64,000 nt of DNA from a virus. Every line of letters starts with the position of its first letter. The first letter of the stretch is position 1. The stretch is taken from the IMG/VR virus record IMGVR_UViG_3300042301_003612, positions 1-64,000 of that record; one strand, given 5' to 3'. Shown here in pieces: positions 52,846-61,682 of the stretch. The position numbers and the translations under genes were made by a program. The notes under the pieces are model-generated. The model searched no databases. It was not told the DNA's origin and saw only the letters and a list, made by a program, of their open reading frames with translations.

Positions 52846-53601
52846 ATGTCATACACTTCCGAGTCAATTAAATCAACCGCACCAGCAGTATTTGCAACGT
52901 TCCCATCTCAAAAGATGTCGGATAAGTATGTTTTCGTACCAACATTTGAAATTCTTGAGAATTTTGAACGTGAGGGATGGCAATTATCATCTGTTAAACA
53001 AACAGGTCGTGGTGAACATGGTGTTCACGAATTAAGATTTCGTAATGGGGAATTACCTAAAGTTGGTGATTCAATCGTAGAGGCAATTATTCGTAACTCG
53101 CATAACGGATTGGCAACATTCTCAGTTAGTGCTGGCCTTCATCGATTAGTATGTAGTAACGGTTTAACGGTACCTACGTCACTTTCTGAGTCATTCAACC
53201 TTAGACATCAAAGATTTGATTTAAATGAGGTAAAACAACTTACAGAGAGTTTTGCGGGACGGTTACCTGTAATCCAAAGGTCAGTAGACCGAATGATGAA
53301 TAAAGAACTGACTTTACCTGAGAAAATTCAATTCATTAAGAAAGCTATCAACACTCGTTGGAAGACTGGTACTGTACCGCCAACTCTTGATGTTATGGAG
53401 ATTATGTACCCTAAACGTGAGGAAGATAACAAGAATGACTTATGGACGGTATTCAATGTGGTACAAGAGAAGTTTATTAAAGGTGGTCTTGAGTATCAAA
53501 CACAAAGAGGTAGAAAAACATCCTTAAGAGGTTTAAGTAGTATTATGGCGGTTAACCAAGTTAATACCAAACTTTGGGAACTTGCAGAAGAGATGTGTTA
53601 A
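52846..53601 (+). CDS. DUF932-like protein
   Basis: A 251-residue protein. VPTFEILENFEREGWQLSSV, HELRFRN and SAGLHRLVCSNGLTV match the DUF932 family (plasmid and phage proteins of unknown function, often near replication or anti-restriction genes). It has its own host-type promoter and ends at a hairpin, so it forms a single-gene early unit. Biochemical role unknown. Confidence 0.7.
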   Translation: MSYTSESIKSTAPAVFATFPSQKMSDKYVFVPTFEILENFEREGWQLSSVKQTGRGEHGVHELRFRNGELPKVGDSIVEAIIRNSHNGLATFSVSAGLHRLVCSNGLTVPTSLSESFNLRHQRFDLNEVKQLTESFAGRLPVIQRSVDRMMNKELTLPEKIQFIKKAINTRWKTGTVPPTLDVMEIMYPKREEDNKNDLWTVFNVVQEKFIKGGLEYQTQRGRKTSLRGLSSIMAVNQVNTKLWELAEEMC

Positions 53602-53605
53602 TTTA

Positions 53606-53628
53606 AATGGGGGTAATAATCCCCCATT
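53606..53628 (+). terminator. Hairpin terminator-like element
   Basis: AATGGGGG and CCCCCATT form a perfect 8-bp GC-rich stem with a 7-base loop; the following sequence is T-rich but without a clear run, so efficiency is uncertain. Confidence 0.6.
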
Positions 53629-53643
53629 CATTTAATTTAAATT

Positions 53644-55410
53644 ATGAAAGAAATTTATTCATATACTTTGACGGATTACACCACGATAAAATTCGAGGGT
53701 ACTAATGATTTATGTTTTGATAAACATGAGACTGTGAATCCATTGGGGGATGACGAACCATTAAAGAAAAAAGTTACACTATCAACCGATGATTGGGATG
53801 GAGGGTATTATGGTAAATTTAAACAAGAATCTGTTAGTGAAGACAAAGAGGATTTTATTAAAAACTATGGTAATCCTTTATGTACTGTAAGGTTGTACAG
53901 AAGAACCATTGTTGTTACTGAGAAGGATAATAAGATTGCTTTAAAAATATTTGAATATAACCGAGTTAGGATTAAGGCGACCAAATATTTTAGGTTATCA
54001 ACAAGAGTTGAATTTCTAACATTTAATCATACAACAAATTCATTATATACGGGTTATATTCTAGACTATCATAAAAAAAGAAAGTGTCGTAAAAAAATTA
54101 GAAGGTGTATTTTTGCTGAAGACCCAATTAATCGTTTTCGTTCTTTAATAAATTCTTTATTTGGTGACTACAATAAAAAAGTTATTGAACCTAAAATTTG
54201 GGGGAGGTCTGATTTAATTAATCATATTATTAATTTGTTTGTTAACTCAATCCCTGGCACTGAAAAATACCCTGAATTATCACCTGAGTTAAAATTATAT
54301 AAACGATACTTAGATTATTCGGGTATTAAATTCTCAAACAATTGGAGTTCGTTTATATTATATAATCCACAACCTAAAAAGGTTGAGTTGGTTAAGAATG
54401 GTATGAAATATATTGATACTATTATTAGTAACGCAGGTCTTAATGGAGATAAACTTAAACGTGTATTACATAAAGTAAAACAATGTGATTTTACAACATT
54501 ATCTTATACTTATGAGGTTTTTGGTAAGAATTTTATAATGTCACAAAATGACGATATCATTAAAAAAATGATTGAAAACTCCGTGGTTAACGGTAGTGGC
54601 GTACAGGTTAATTTTACTAACAAGGAAAACCAAAACTCGTTCGATATCTTCAAGTTAGTATTAGATGGACAAATAAATTATAATACCTTCCATGACCATT
54701 TAAACTTTCATAATTTCTTAAATAATTTAGAAACAATTAAGTGGAAGTCTTCTAATTACGAAGACTTTATGGATGAACACTTTGAGTGGTCAGAAAAACA
54801 AGCGTTCTATACGTCAGGTGACTTTAAAAGATATTATGGTGAGAAGTTTAAGTCAGAAGTTGAAAGACCGTTATTGGGTGTAAATGTTCATTTTCCTGTT
54901 TTATTGACCACTAGTAAAGAATATAATAAAGAATCTTTCATACAGTCTAATTGTGTTAAAACTTATATTAAAAAACCACACTCAGTTATTGTATCTTTAA
55001 GAAGAGATAATGTTGATTCTGAATATAGAGTGACTATTGAATACTTTATTAAGTATAGTGGTGGTAAAGTAGTTGAATTGAAAAGAGTACAATCATTAGG
55101 TAAATTTAATTATAACTTTGGGGAAGATTGGTCAATTATTTTAGAAAACCTTGATAGACGAATAGATAACTTGGTTAAAAAAGAATTGTTTGTTTTACCT
55201 GAGATAGAATCTATATTTGGTCACAAAACAATCAAAAGTAAATTAGTTGAAATAGGCCCAAACCAATTTTATGATGTTCATAACAGAGGTAGTGAAACTA
55301 AATTAGATTGGGATAATGATATGATATATAATGTTGCTTTAAAACAAAGTATATTTGATGATTTTGAACCTAATAATTTACTAAATATGATTAATGAATT
55401 AGATTTTTAA
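53644..55410 (+). CDS. PcfJ-like protein
   Basis: A 588-residue protein. The C-terminal portion, about 420-520, follows the PcfJ pattern: FIQSNCVKTYIKK, HSVIVSLRRD, YRVTIEYFIKY and LKRVQSLGKFNYNF. PcfJ proteins accompany conjugative and phage replication genes; their chemistry is unknown. The N-terminal 250 residues are basic with Cys pairs (KKRKCRKKIRRC). It lies after the DUF932-like gene and couples to a small gene 1 base later. Confidence 0.65.
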   Translation: MKEIYSYTLTDYTTIKFEGTNDLCFDKHETVNPLGDDEPLKKKVTLSTDDWDGGYYGKFKQESVSEDKEDFIKNYGNPLCTVRLYRRTIVVTEKDNKIALKIFEYNRVRIKATKYFRLSTRVEFLTFNHTTNSLYTGYILDYHKKRKCRKKIRRCIFAEDPINRFRSLINSLFGDYNKKVIEPKIWGRSDLINHIINLFVNSIPGTEKYPELSPELKLYKRYLDYSGIKFSNNWSSFILYNPQPKKVELVKNGMKYIDTIISNAGLNGDKLKRVLHKVKQCDFTTLSYTYEVFGKNFIMSQNDDIIKKMIENSVVNGSGVQVNFTNKENQNSFDIFKLVLDGQINYNTFHDHLNFHNFLNNLETIKWKSSNYEDFMDEHFEWSEKQAFYTSGDFKRYYGEKFKSEVERPLLGVNVHFPVLLTTSKEYNKESFIQSNCVKTYIKKPHSVIVSLRRDNVDSEYRVTIEYFIKYSGGKVVELKRVQSLGKFNYNFGEDWSIILENLDRRIDNLVKKELFVLPEIESIFGHKTIKSKLVEIGPNQFYDVHNRGSETKLDWDNDMIYNVALKQSIFDDFEPNNLLNMINELDF

Positions 55411-55411
55411 G

Positions 55412-55723
55412 ATGAAAGAAATTCCTTTATTTTGTGTTGAAATGTTTACCAAAAAGTATGGTGTTCATCCTAGTTTTGTTGAGGTGATGTTACCATATTC
55501 AGAATCCGCAATTAAAACGGTAATTAAGAAATCGTATTTACTATGGTACAATGACTTTGTTAATGAGAAAGGTGAAGTGTTAACTAAAGACACGTTATAT
55601 GAATACGATTCAACAGGAGTTCTTTTGTATTTTAAAAACGGTACTCATATATTTATATTAACAAAACCCGACAAGAAAAGTATTGTTGAGTTTTTTATAC
55701 ATAACTTAAAAAAAATAAAATAA
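55412..55723 (+). CDS. Hypothetical small protein
   Basis: A 103-residue protein (MFTKKYGVHPSFVEVMLPYS; TGVLLYFKNGTHIFILTKPD) with alternating helix and strand segments. No family recognised. It lies 1 base after the PcfJ-like gene and 3 bases before thioredoxin, in one transcription unit. Confidence 0.5.
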   Translation: MKEIPLFCVEMFTKKYGVHPSFVEVMLPYSESAIKTVIKKSYLLWYNDFVNEKGEVLTKDTLYEYDSTGVLLYFKNGTHIFILTKPDKKSIVEFFIHNLKKIK

Positions 55724-55726
55724 ACT

Positions 55727-56050
55727 ATGGAAATTACACAAGAATTATTACAGGAAAAAATTAACAACGGAGAAAAATTAGTTGTGGATTTTTGGGCACC
55801 TTGGTGTGGCCCTTGTAAAATGATGAAACCTGTTTTTGAAACCGTTGCGGAAAAATATCAAAAAGAAAATTCTGAAGTACAATTATATACATTGAATGTT
55901 GAAGAGAATAAAGAATTTTCGTCCAAGTTAGGAATTAGAGCAATCCCTACAATAAAATCTTTTGCCAATGGTAAAGAACAATTTTCAAGACCAGGATTAC
56001 AAATGGAGTCTCAAATAAATGATATTGCAAAAAATTTATTAAATGGATAA
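55727..56050 (+). CDS. trxA: Thioredoxin
   Basis: A 107-residue thioredoxin. The redox site is W26-C-G-P-C30-K in VVDFWAPWCGPCK and the cis-proline is P74 in RAIPTIK. Full-length for the family, no signal peptide, so cytoplasmic. It can re-reduce the CxxC tail of the phage ribonucleotide reductase. It overlaps the glutaredoxin-like gene by 8 bases, showing joint expression. Confidence 0.95.
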   Translation: MEITQELLQEKINNGEKLVVDFWAPWCGPCKMMKPVFETVAEKYQKENSEVQLYTLNVEENKEFSSKLGIRAIPTIKSFANGKEQFSRPGLQMESQINDIAKNLLNG

Positions 56051-56327
56051 AGTATTAATTCTTTTCACAATGGAGGGTTGTCCTTTTTGTGATATAATGA
56101 AAGAACAATTAAATGAGATTGATATCGATTATGTGGTTAGGGATATTAACGAATATGAGGAAGAATATGACATGTTTGTTGAGATTACCGAAAATGACTT
56201 TGTACCGGCATTTATGATTATTGAATCACCTGATGAAAATCCTAAGACCATGTTATTTGCTCCTGATAGAGATTTCAATGAAATTGAAGACGGGGTTAAA
56301 ATAATTAAAGAACATTTTAATTTATAA
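56043..56327 (+). CDS. Glutaredoxin-like protein
   Basis: A 94-residue protein with C13-P-F-C16 in LFTMEGCPFCDIMK and a VPAFMI cis-proline motif near 58. Compared with classic glutaredoxin the glutathione-binding TVG/GG motifs are absent, so it may work with thioredoxin reductase or as a NrdH-type electron donor. Overlaps trxA; both probably serve ribonucleotide reduction. Confidence 0.85.
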   Translation: MDKVLILFTMEGCPFCDIMKEQLNEIDIDYVVRDINEYEEEYDMFVEITENDFVPAFMIIESPDENPKTMLFAPDRDFNEIEDGVKIIKEHFNL

Positions 56328-56349
56328 AAATCCTTCACTGGATTTTTTT
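56326..56349 (+). terminator. Intrinsic terminator after the glutaredoxin gene
   Basis: AAAAATCC and GGATTTTT form an 8-bp stem with a 6-base loop and continue into a T-run. Confidence 0.75.
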
Positions 56350-56362
56350 ATGTATTTACGAT

Positions 56363-56887
56363 ATGAATTTGACTTTTAAAAAAAATGGTGTCACTCATCA
56401 TCCTGCAAGAACTTGGGAATTAACTGACGGTAATTACATTAATATTTATCAGGGTAGTCGTGGACACAATCCAGAGTTAGATTTTATTGTTAAATATAAA
56501 ACTGAAAAATCTAGATTAAGAGCACCATCACATACTCATTGGATTGTTGATTTACTTTTAAAATGTGAACATAATCCAAATGGAGTTAATTCTTATGTAA
56601 CTGAATGGTTAGAGATATACGATGTTGCCTCAGCATTCAACTCTATTGAGGAACGTAATAATTATTGTTTAATGTATAACGATTATTTTACCGAAAAATA
56701 TGATTTATTACAAAATTTAGGTGTTTTTTCAGTTGAATTTTTATCCGCAATGATTGAATTGTTTATTAAGTGTGAAAAACAAACGCCCAATGCCTTCATG
56801 TTTAAAACCCTTTTAGTTTTAATTAAAGATTATTGTGAGGGTAAAAAAGACTTCTACCAAGTAGTGTCCTATTCTAAACGAGTTTAA
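56363..56887 (+). CDS. Hypothetical protein
   Basis: A 174-residue protein of unknown family. The N-terminal part has several His (KKNGVTHHPARTW, APSHTHWIVD); the rest is helical with aromatic residues. It is alone after the glutaredoxin terminator and overlaps the convergent minus-strand gene by 4 bases. No promoter motif of either class is evident upstream. Confidence 0.5.
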   Translation: MNLTFKKNGVTHHPARTWELTDGNYINIYQGSRGHNPELDFIVKYKTEKSRLRAPSHTHWIVDLLLKCEHNPNGVNSYVTEWLEIYDVASAFNSIEERNNYCLMYNDYFTEKYDLLQNLGVFSVEFLSAMIELFIKCEKQTPNAFMFKTLLVLIKDYCEGKKDFYQVVSYSKRV

Positions 56888-57705
56888 AAAATAATTAAAT
56901 CTTTTGTTCTATCATGGATTAACCATGGTTTATCACTAATAGGATTATTTAAATCCTCAGAAACATCGTAGTTTAATATGGTAGTTTGAAATTTATTTAA
57001 ATTAAAATCAAATACATCCAATACCATAGATTTAATTGTTTCTTCCTGATAAATCGAATCTGAAATTATTCTTATATTAAAATCGTAATCTTGGTTTTTA
57101 AGCGTTGATATTTTGAATAATATCTTATTTGAATTAATTACTTTGAATAACTGATTACAAATATATTCTGAATAATAAAAATATAATCTACCCATACTTA
57201 AACTATGTCCGTATGGGAATTCTGATGAAATATTAAGAGGTGAATAAGAGAAGTAACTTAATTTTGTTGTATCTTCATGACCAAAATCTAACTCAACCAT
57301 GAACCCTTTATGGTCCGATACTGAATTATATTTAACAGTATTATCTGATTGAACAAAGTCAATCATTTTTTGGTTAAATGACGGTCTTTCAGTATTATAG
57401 AAGGTGAACCAATATTCTTCCTTCTTAACTAATTCATTATTGTATAAGATTAGGTCGACAACATTTATATTATCATAACCGTACTTGTTCAACAAGGATT
57501 CGTTTTCTTTATAAAACCTTTCTTTAACGTCAGACATGTCTAATATCTTAGAAGAGTTTGTCATACCGTTTATTACAAAGAATTTACCACAATCAGTTAT
57601 CTCAACTACCGTATCGTATTTTGTATCTTTGTTTATCTCTTTTAAAACAAAATCGGCAAAACTGTTTACGATTCCTTTATTTGAATATTTATTGATGTAG
57701 TTCAT
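56884..57705 (-). CDS. Hypothetical protein with late-type promoter motif
   Basis: A 273-residue mixed alpha/beta protein (NKYSNKGIVNSFADFVLKEI) with many Tyr, Asn and Asp, no recognised motif. TATTTATA lies on its strand at 57747-57754, 41 bases before the ATG, so it is probably a late gene. It resembles in general style the minus-strand 215-residue protein at 48.3 kb; whether they are paralogues needs an alignment. Confidence 0.55.
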   Translation of the reverse strand: MNYINKYSNKGIVNSFADFVLKEINKDTKYDTVVEITDCGKFFVINGMTNSSKILDMSDVKERFYKENESLLNKYGYDNINVVDLILYNNELVKKEEYWFTFYNTERPSFNQKMIDFVQSDNTVKYNSVSDHKGFMVELDFGHEDTTKLSYFSYSPLNISSEFPYGHSLSMGRLYFYYSEYICNQLFKVINSNKILFKISTLKNQDYDFNIRIISDSIYQEETIKSMVLDVFDFNLNKFQTTILNYDVSEDLNNPISDKPWLIHDRTKDLIIF

Positions 57706-57746
57706 TTTTAATAATTATACCAATTAATAGTAAAAATAATTTAGAT

Positions 57747-57754
57747 TATAAATA
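57747..57754 (-). promoter_or_regulatory. Putative late promoter motif, minus strand
   Basis: CTATTTATAATC in minus-strand sense, 41 bases before the ATG at 57705. Confidence 0.4.
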
Positions 57755-57785
57755 GAAAAAGAGGTGTTTATCACCCCTTTTTAAT
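57755..57785 (-). terminator. Terminator of the small MGCGCK gene
   Basis: On the minus strand AAAAAGGGGTG and CACCTCTTTTT pair around a 5-base loop with one A.C mismatch and a T-run. It separates the 57-residue gene from the next minus-strand gene; the structure could also work on the plus strand. Confidence 0.6.
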
Positions 57786-57804
57786 AACAGAAATAAGAAA
57801 TATA

Positions 57805-57978
57805 TTACTTCTTATTGTAGTACTTCTCAACAACTTTCTTAATTGACTCTTGAATAGAAGAGTTATTAGTAGTTTGCCCTTGAACCTGAGCCAAAGTTTG
57901 ATTTTGACTACTTTGTTGAGGGGTCGAAACTGTTTGAGGTTGAGTTTGATTTCCTTTATTTTTGCAACCGCAGCCCAT
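57805..57978 (-). CDS. Small Gln/Thr-rich protein starting MGCGCK
   Basis: A 57-residue protein. It starts with the motif MGCGCKNKG, followed by a Gln/Thr-rich, low-complexity linker and a basic helix (ESIKKVVEKYYNKK) at the C-terminus. TATTTATA stands 32 bases upstream and a terminator follows, so it is a self-contained late gene despite being short. The paired Cys may bind metal or be modified. Function unknown. Confidence 0.65.
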   Translation of the reverse strand: MGCGCKNKGNQTQPQTVSTPQQSSQNQTLAQVQGQTTNNSSIQESIKKVVEKYYNKK

Positions 57979-58010
57979 GGTAATAATATTTAGATTTGTT
58001 TATTCTTATT

Positions 58011-58018
58011 TATAAATA
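58011..58018 (-). promoter_or_regulatory. Putative late promoter motif, minus strand
   Basis: GATATTTATAAATAAG on the minus strand, 32 bases before the MGCGCK gene; divergent from the late motif at 58075. Confidence 0.45.
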
Positions 58019-58074
58019 TCACCAATTAATATTTAATGTCAAGAAAATCAAGTTAAATTTATTTTATTTTCAAG

Positions 58075-58082
58075 TATTTATA
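58075..58082 (+). promoter_or_regulatory. Putative late promoter motif
   Basis: AGTATTTATAGAC joins directly to the ATG at 58086 with a 3-base gap. Confidence 0.5.
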
Positions 58083-58085
58083 GAC

Positions 58086-59450
58086 ATGGCAAATAAAGTG
58101 AGACTTACTGAACAGGGGTTACAACAACTAATTAAAAGAATTGTTGAGGAAGTTGATGGTGAATATTATAAAATATCACCAGAAGAATATTTAGAACTAT
58201 TAAAGTTATCGGGGTATCACGGACAAGGAATTAGCAGATTACCAAAGTTTCAAGGAAAACCTTTGTGGATAACCGGTGATTTAAAAATAAGTAACACATC
58301 AACAGATTCTTTAGGGAATGTTGGTTATGTTGATGGTAGTTTAGATATATCAAACACTAAGATAAGTGACATATCAAAAATTAATGTTAAAAACCATGTA
58401 TGGGATGGCGGGACTCCAGTTCAACGAAAAAGATTGGCGGCCGAATTACAAAAAAAGAAAAATGAAATGGATGTTCTTCGCGATAACGATGAATGGAACA
58501 TTAATAATACAGATGATGTAGGTTTAAAGGCTAATGCCTTATTTAAATATTTAGTTTCTGTCGGTTTAGATGTATTAGACGAAGAGGGTCAAGAAAAATT
58601 ATCTAACTTAAAAATTGAGTTAGATAAACTACAAGACAAATATAACAACGTTGAAGAACCTGAATTAGTTTCTGGTTTATATGATGAAATTAGTGATTTA
58701 GAGGGTGATATTGAAGGTTTAGAGAATGAAAATAATGATGTTTATATCATTTCCCCAAATCGTTATAGTACCTATGGGTTACAAAGTTTTGAAGTCTTAA
58801 GCCCTGAGTTTACAGACATGGTTTATAGTGTTGGGACCTCTGATGAGATGGATGACGCGGCGTTAATATACGCTAAAAATTATATTGATGAGGTTGGACT
58901 TGATGGGTTTAATCGGGGTTTTATTGATGAATACATTGATATTAATTATCTTAGAAGTTACTTTAGTGATTGGTTTGAAGATGATATACGACAAAATTCT
59001 GAAGTTTATTTTAGTGAAGATGATTTTAAATTAACTCAAAAACAAGAAGAAGAAAAAACTAAATTAGAACAAGAGATTGAAGAATATGAAGAAAGACAAA
59101 GTAATTTAGATTTTGACACTGAAGCTCCTGAGGAATTTCATAGAATGTATGACCAAATACAAGACCACATCGATACCTTACAAGAAGAATTAGATAATAT
59201 AACACCTGATGATGAACCTACCGAGGAAATGATAGAAGAACTTCTTGAAAGTAGGTTAAATGATGTTGAAGACAGTCCTATATATTATATTAAAGAATAT
59301 GGTGCTGACATTAGAAATTTTATTGACGAAGACGCTTTAGCTAAAGGACTTGTTGATAGCGACGGATGGGGTGTTATGAACGGGTATGATGGAGATTATG
59401 AGGAAGTAACCGTAAATGGGCAAGATTTTTATATTATGAGAGTCGAGTAA
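58086..59450 (+). CDS. Tagged acidic coiled-coil protein
   Basis: A 454-residue protein. It opens with the shared tag (KVRLTEQGLQQLIKRIVEEV, about 4-23). Two long acidic coiled coils follow near 190-245 and 318-385, e.g. KTKLEQEIEEYEERQSN. The rest is globular and ends in VTVNGQDFYIMRVE. I start it at ATG 58086, next to the late motif; upstream in-frame codons run through non-coding sequence. A virion-internal or scaffold-like role is possible from the tag. Confidence 0.6.
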   Translation: MANKVRLTEQGLQQLIKRIVEEVDGEYYKISPEEYLELLKLSGYHGQGISRLPKFQGKPLWITGDLKISNTSTDSLGNVGYVDGSLDISNTKISDISKINVKNHVWDGGTPVQRKRLAAELQKKKNEMDVLRDNDEWNINNTDDVGLKANALFKYLVSVGLDVLDEEGQEKLSNLKIELDKLQDKYNNVEEPELVSGLYDEISDLEGDIEGLENENNDVYIISPNRYSTYGLQSFEVLSPEFTDMVYSVGTSDEMDDAALIYAKNYIDEVGLDGFNRGFIDEYIDINYLRSYFSDWFEDDIRQNSEVYFSEDDFKLTQKQEEEKTKLEQEIEEYEERQSNLDFDTEAPEEFHRMYDQIQDHIDTLQEELDNITPDDEPTEEMIEELLESRLNDVEDSPIYYIKEYGADIRNFIDEDALAKGLVDSDGWGVMNGYDGDYEEVTVNGQDFYIMRVE

Positions 59451-59461
59451 AAGTATTCATT

Positions 59462-59469
59462 TATTTATA
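59462..59469 (+). promoter_or_regulatory. Putative late promoter motif
   Basis: TATTTATAAAAT, 23 bases before the ATG at 59493. Confidence 0.4.
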
Positions 59470-59492
59470 AAATTTTTGTATATTTTTAATAA

Positions 59493-60269
59493 ATGGAAAA
59501 GAAAGGGAGACATAAAAAAGTTGAGTTTATAATGGATACTGATTGGTTATTTCAAGGTATCTTAGATGCTGAACAAAAACAATACGTTTTATTAGACTAT
59601 TTCCAAAAATTAAATAAACATTTGGAATTAATGGAGGTCTATCCAATGTTTATTGAACTATCACTACATTTAGGGAATATTCAAACCTTACTTAATAAAA
59701 ACCAAATTTTATATACTGATAAAAAATTTTTAACTAATGATGATGAGTTAGTATTATCGGATTTAAAAGTTAAAGACATTCCTGTTCTTGCGGACGAAGA
59801 AATTGACGAGTACCATCAGATTTTAAAAAATACACAACCACAATTATTTTACTACTTTAATTTTGCAAAATCAATTTGGAGTATGGTGTATGATTCTGTC
59901 GATATTGTTGTAAAAAAAAATAAAAATAATTTTAAAAGTAATTCAGGGTTTTTTTATTTTAAATCTAAAAATATTGTTTATGTATGGCAATATACCACCA
60001 AAAAAGTTTATAGGGTTAAGAATCAAAGTAAAACAACTACAAAATTAGTTTACGAAGGACCACAAAATAATTTGACAATGTTAGAAATTATTTCTAAATT
60101 TTCTAAAACATATGAAAAGAACGAGGAAGTTAATAATCCTGTTTTTGAAATGTTTTGTAAAGATATATTTCCGCTTGAGGAAACGTTAATTCCAATCTTT
60201 AAAAGAAAAGTGTTAACATATATTAGTCAAAGTGGTGGTAGTAAAAAAACGGTTAAATATATAGAATAA
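59493..60269 (+). CDS. Hypothetical protein
   Basis: A 258-residue protein rich in Lys, Leu and aromatic residues (DTDWLFQGILDAEQKQYVLL). No motif or membrane helix. It is coupled to the next small gene by a 1-base overlap (TAATG). Late motif upstream. Unknown function. Confidence 0.55.
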   Translation: MEKKGRHKKVEFIMDTDWLFQGILDAEQKQYVLLDYFQKLNKHLELMEVYPMFIELSLHLGNIQTLLNKNQILYTDKKFLTNDDELVLSDLKVKDIPVLADEEIDEYHQILKNTQPQLFYYFNFAKSIWSMVYDSVDIVVKKNKNNFKSNSGFFYFKSKNIVYVWQYTTKKVYRVKNQSKTTTKLVYEGPQNNLTMLEIISKFSKTYEKNEEVNNPVFEMFCKDIFPLEETLIPIFKRKVLTYISQSGGSKKTVKYIE

Positions 60270-60475
60270 TGGGGCTCAAAAGTAGATTTATTGATATTGA
60301 TAGCATCAATCATTACTTAAAAGGTAATGAAAAATTAGATATGTTATTTAAGGCGGATTCTTTTATTTTTATGGATGAAACTGCGTCTAAAGTTTACGAG
60401 TGGTATATTAAAAAGTTAACTGATGAAGAAATAAAATTAAAAATCAGTGAGTATTATATAAATAAAATAAAGTAA
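60269..60475 (+). CDS. Hypothetical small protein
   Basis: A 68-residue charged helical protein (FIDIDSINHYLKGNEKLDML). It is coupled to the preceding gene and lies 5 bases before the glutamine synthetase gene, so it is probably on the same message. No recognised family. Confidence 0.5.
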   Translation: MGLKSRFIDIDSINHYLKGNEKLDMLFKADSFIFMDETASKVYEWYIKKLTDEEIKLKISEYYINKIK

Positions 60476-60480
60476 AAAAG

Positions 60481-61674
60481 ATGATAAAAATTGAATATGT
60501 ATGGTTAGATGGATATGCACCAGAACCTAATTTAAGAAGTAAGATAAAAGTAATTGAAGGTGTGATTACTGATTTAACAAAAGTACCTGAATGGAACTTT
60601 GATGGTTCGTCAACAAAACAAGCCGAAGGATATAGTTCTGATTGTATATTAAAACCCGTTCGAATATATCGTGAGAATGATTGTTATAATAAAGTGTATG
60701 TGTTTTGTGAGGTAATGAATCCTGACGGAACACCACATGAATCAAACCATAGAACCATGTTAGGTGACGAGGTTAATGATATGTGGTTTGGGTTTGAACA
60801 AGAATATTTTATTCAAGAGGGTATTGGGAAATCAATATTAGGATTTAATCGAGGTCATATTGAAGGACAAGGTAAATACTATTGTGGTGTCGGTAGTAAT
60901 GTTGTTGGACGACAATTAGTTGAAGAACATATGGATTTATGTTTAAATATGGGGATTGAAATTACCGGAGTTAATGCTGAAGTTGCTTTGGGACAATGGG
61001 AATATCAAGTGTTTGCTAAAGGTAAAATTAAAGCTGGTGATGATTTATGGATGTCAAGATATTTGATGGAGAAATTATCTGAAAAATACGGATATCATAT
61101 TAACTACCACCCAAAACCTATTACTGCGGGTGATTGGAATGGTTCGGGTTTACATACAAACTTTTCAACAAAAAAGATGAGAGAAGTTGGGGGTGAAGGT
61201 TATTTCAAAACACTATTCAATGCGCTTGAGTCAAGAAAAGAACAACATATTGAAGTTTACGGTTCAGATAATAATCTTAGATTAACTGGTAAACATGAGA
61301 CACAATCAATCCATAAATTTAGTTGGGGGGTAAGTGACAGAGGAGCTTCAATTAGAGTTCCAAGGTTAGTTGCAGAATTATGGAAAGGGTATCTTGAAGA
61401 TAGACGGCCAGCATCCAATGCAAACCCATACGAGGTTATCAAAGCAATTAGTGATACTATTGATATGGCTGACGAATTATCGGTTACATTAAGTAATATG
61501 TTTTCAAATGTTAATACTAAAAACTTTGATGATTTAAAATCTAAATACAATGGAATACCAACCGCAGAAGAACTTTTGGAGGAGTATAAAAATGATGATG
61601 ATTATGAGTTATCTGAAAAAATGATGGAGTCTAAAGCAAATGTTAAACCAGAGTTTATTAATAACAAAAACTAA
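60481..61674 (+). CDS. Glutamine synthetase, type II (eukaryote-like)
   Basis: A 397-residue ATP-dependent enzyme making glutamine from glutamate and ammonia. The family signatures run in order: PEWNFDGSST at 36-45; metal site WFGFEQEY with E106 and E108; YYCGVGS at 133-139; NAEV and QWEY at 165-175; NGSGLHTNFS at 220-229; RLTGKHET at 267-274; DRGASIRVPR at 286-295; and YLEDRRPASNANPY at 304-317. This is type II rather than the bacterial type I, slightly longer than usual (about 340-370) owing to an acidic C-terminal tail. All catalytic motifs seem intact. Very rare in phages; supplies glutamine, the nitrogen donor for nucleotides. Confidence 0.93.
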   Translation: MIKIEYVWLDGYAPEPNLRSKIKVIEGVITDLTKVPEWNFDGSSTKQAEGYSSDCILKPVRIYRENDCYNKVYVFCEVMNPDGTPHESNHRTMLGDEVNDMWFGFEQEYFIQEGIGKSILGFNRGHIEGQGKYYCGVGSNVVGRQLVEEHMDLCLNMGIEITGVNAEVALGQWEYQVFAKGKIKAGDDLWMSRYLMEKLSEKYGYHINYHPKPITAGDWNGSGLHTNFSTKKMREVGGEGYFKTLFNALESRKEQHIEVYGSDNNLRLTGKHETQSIHKFSWGVSDRGASIRVPRLVAELWKGYLEDRRPASNANPYEVIKAISDTIDMADELSVTLSNMFSNVNTKNFDDLKSKYNGIPTAEELLEEYKNDDDYELSEKMMESKANVKPEFINNKN

Positions 61675-61682
61675 TAATATAA

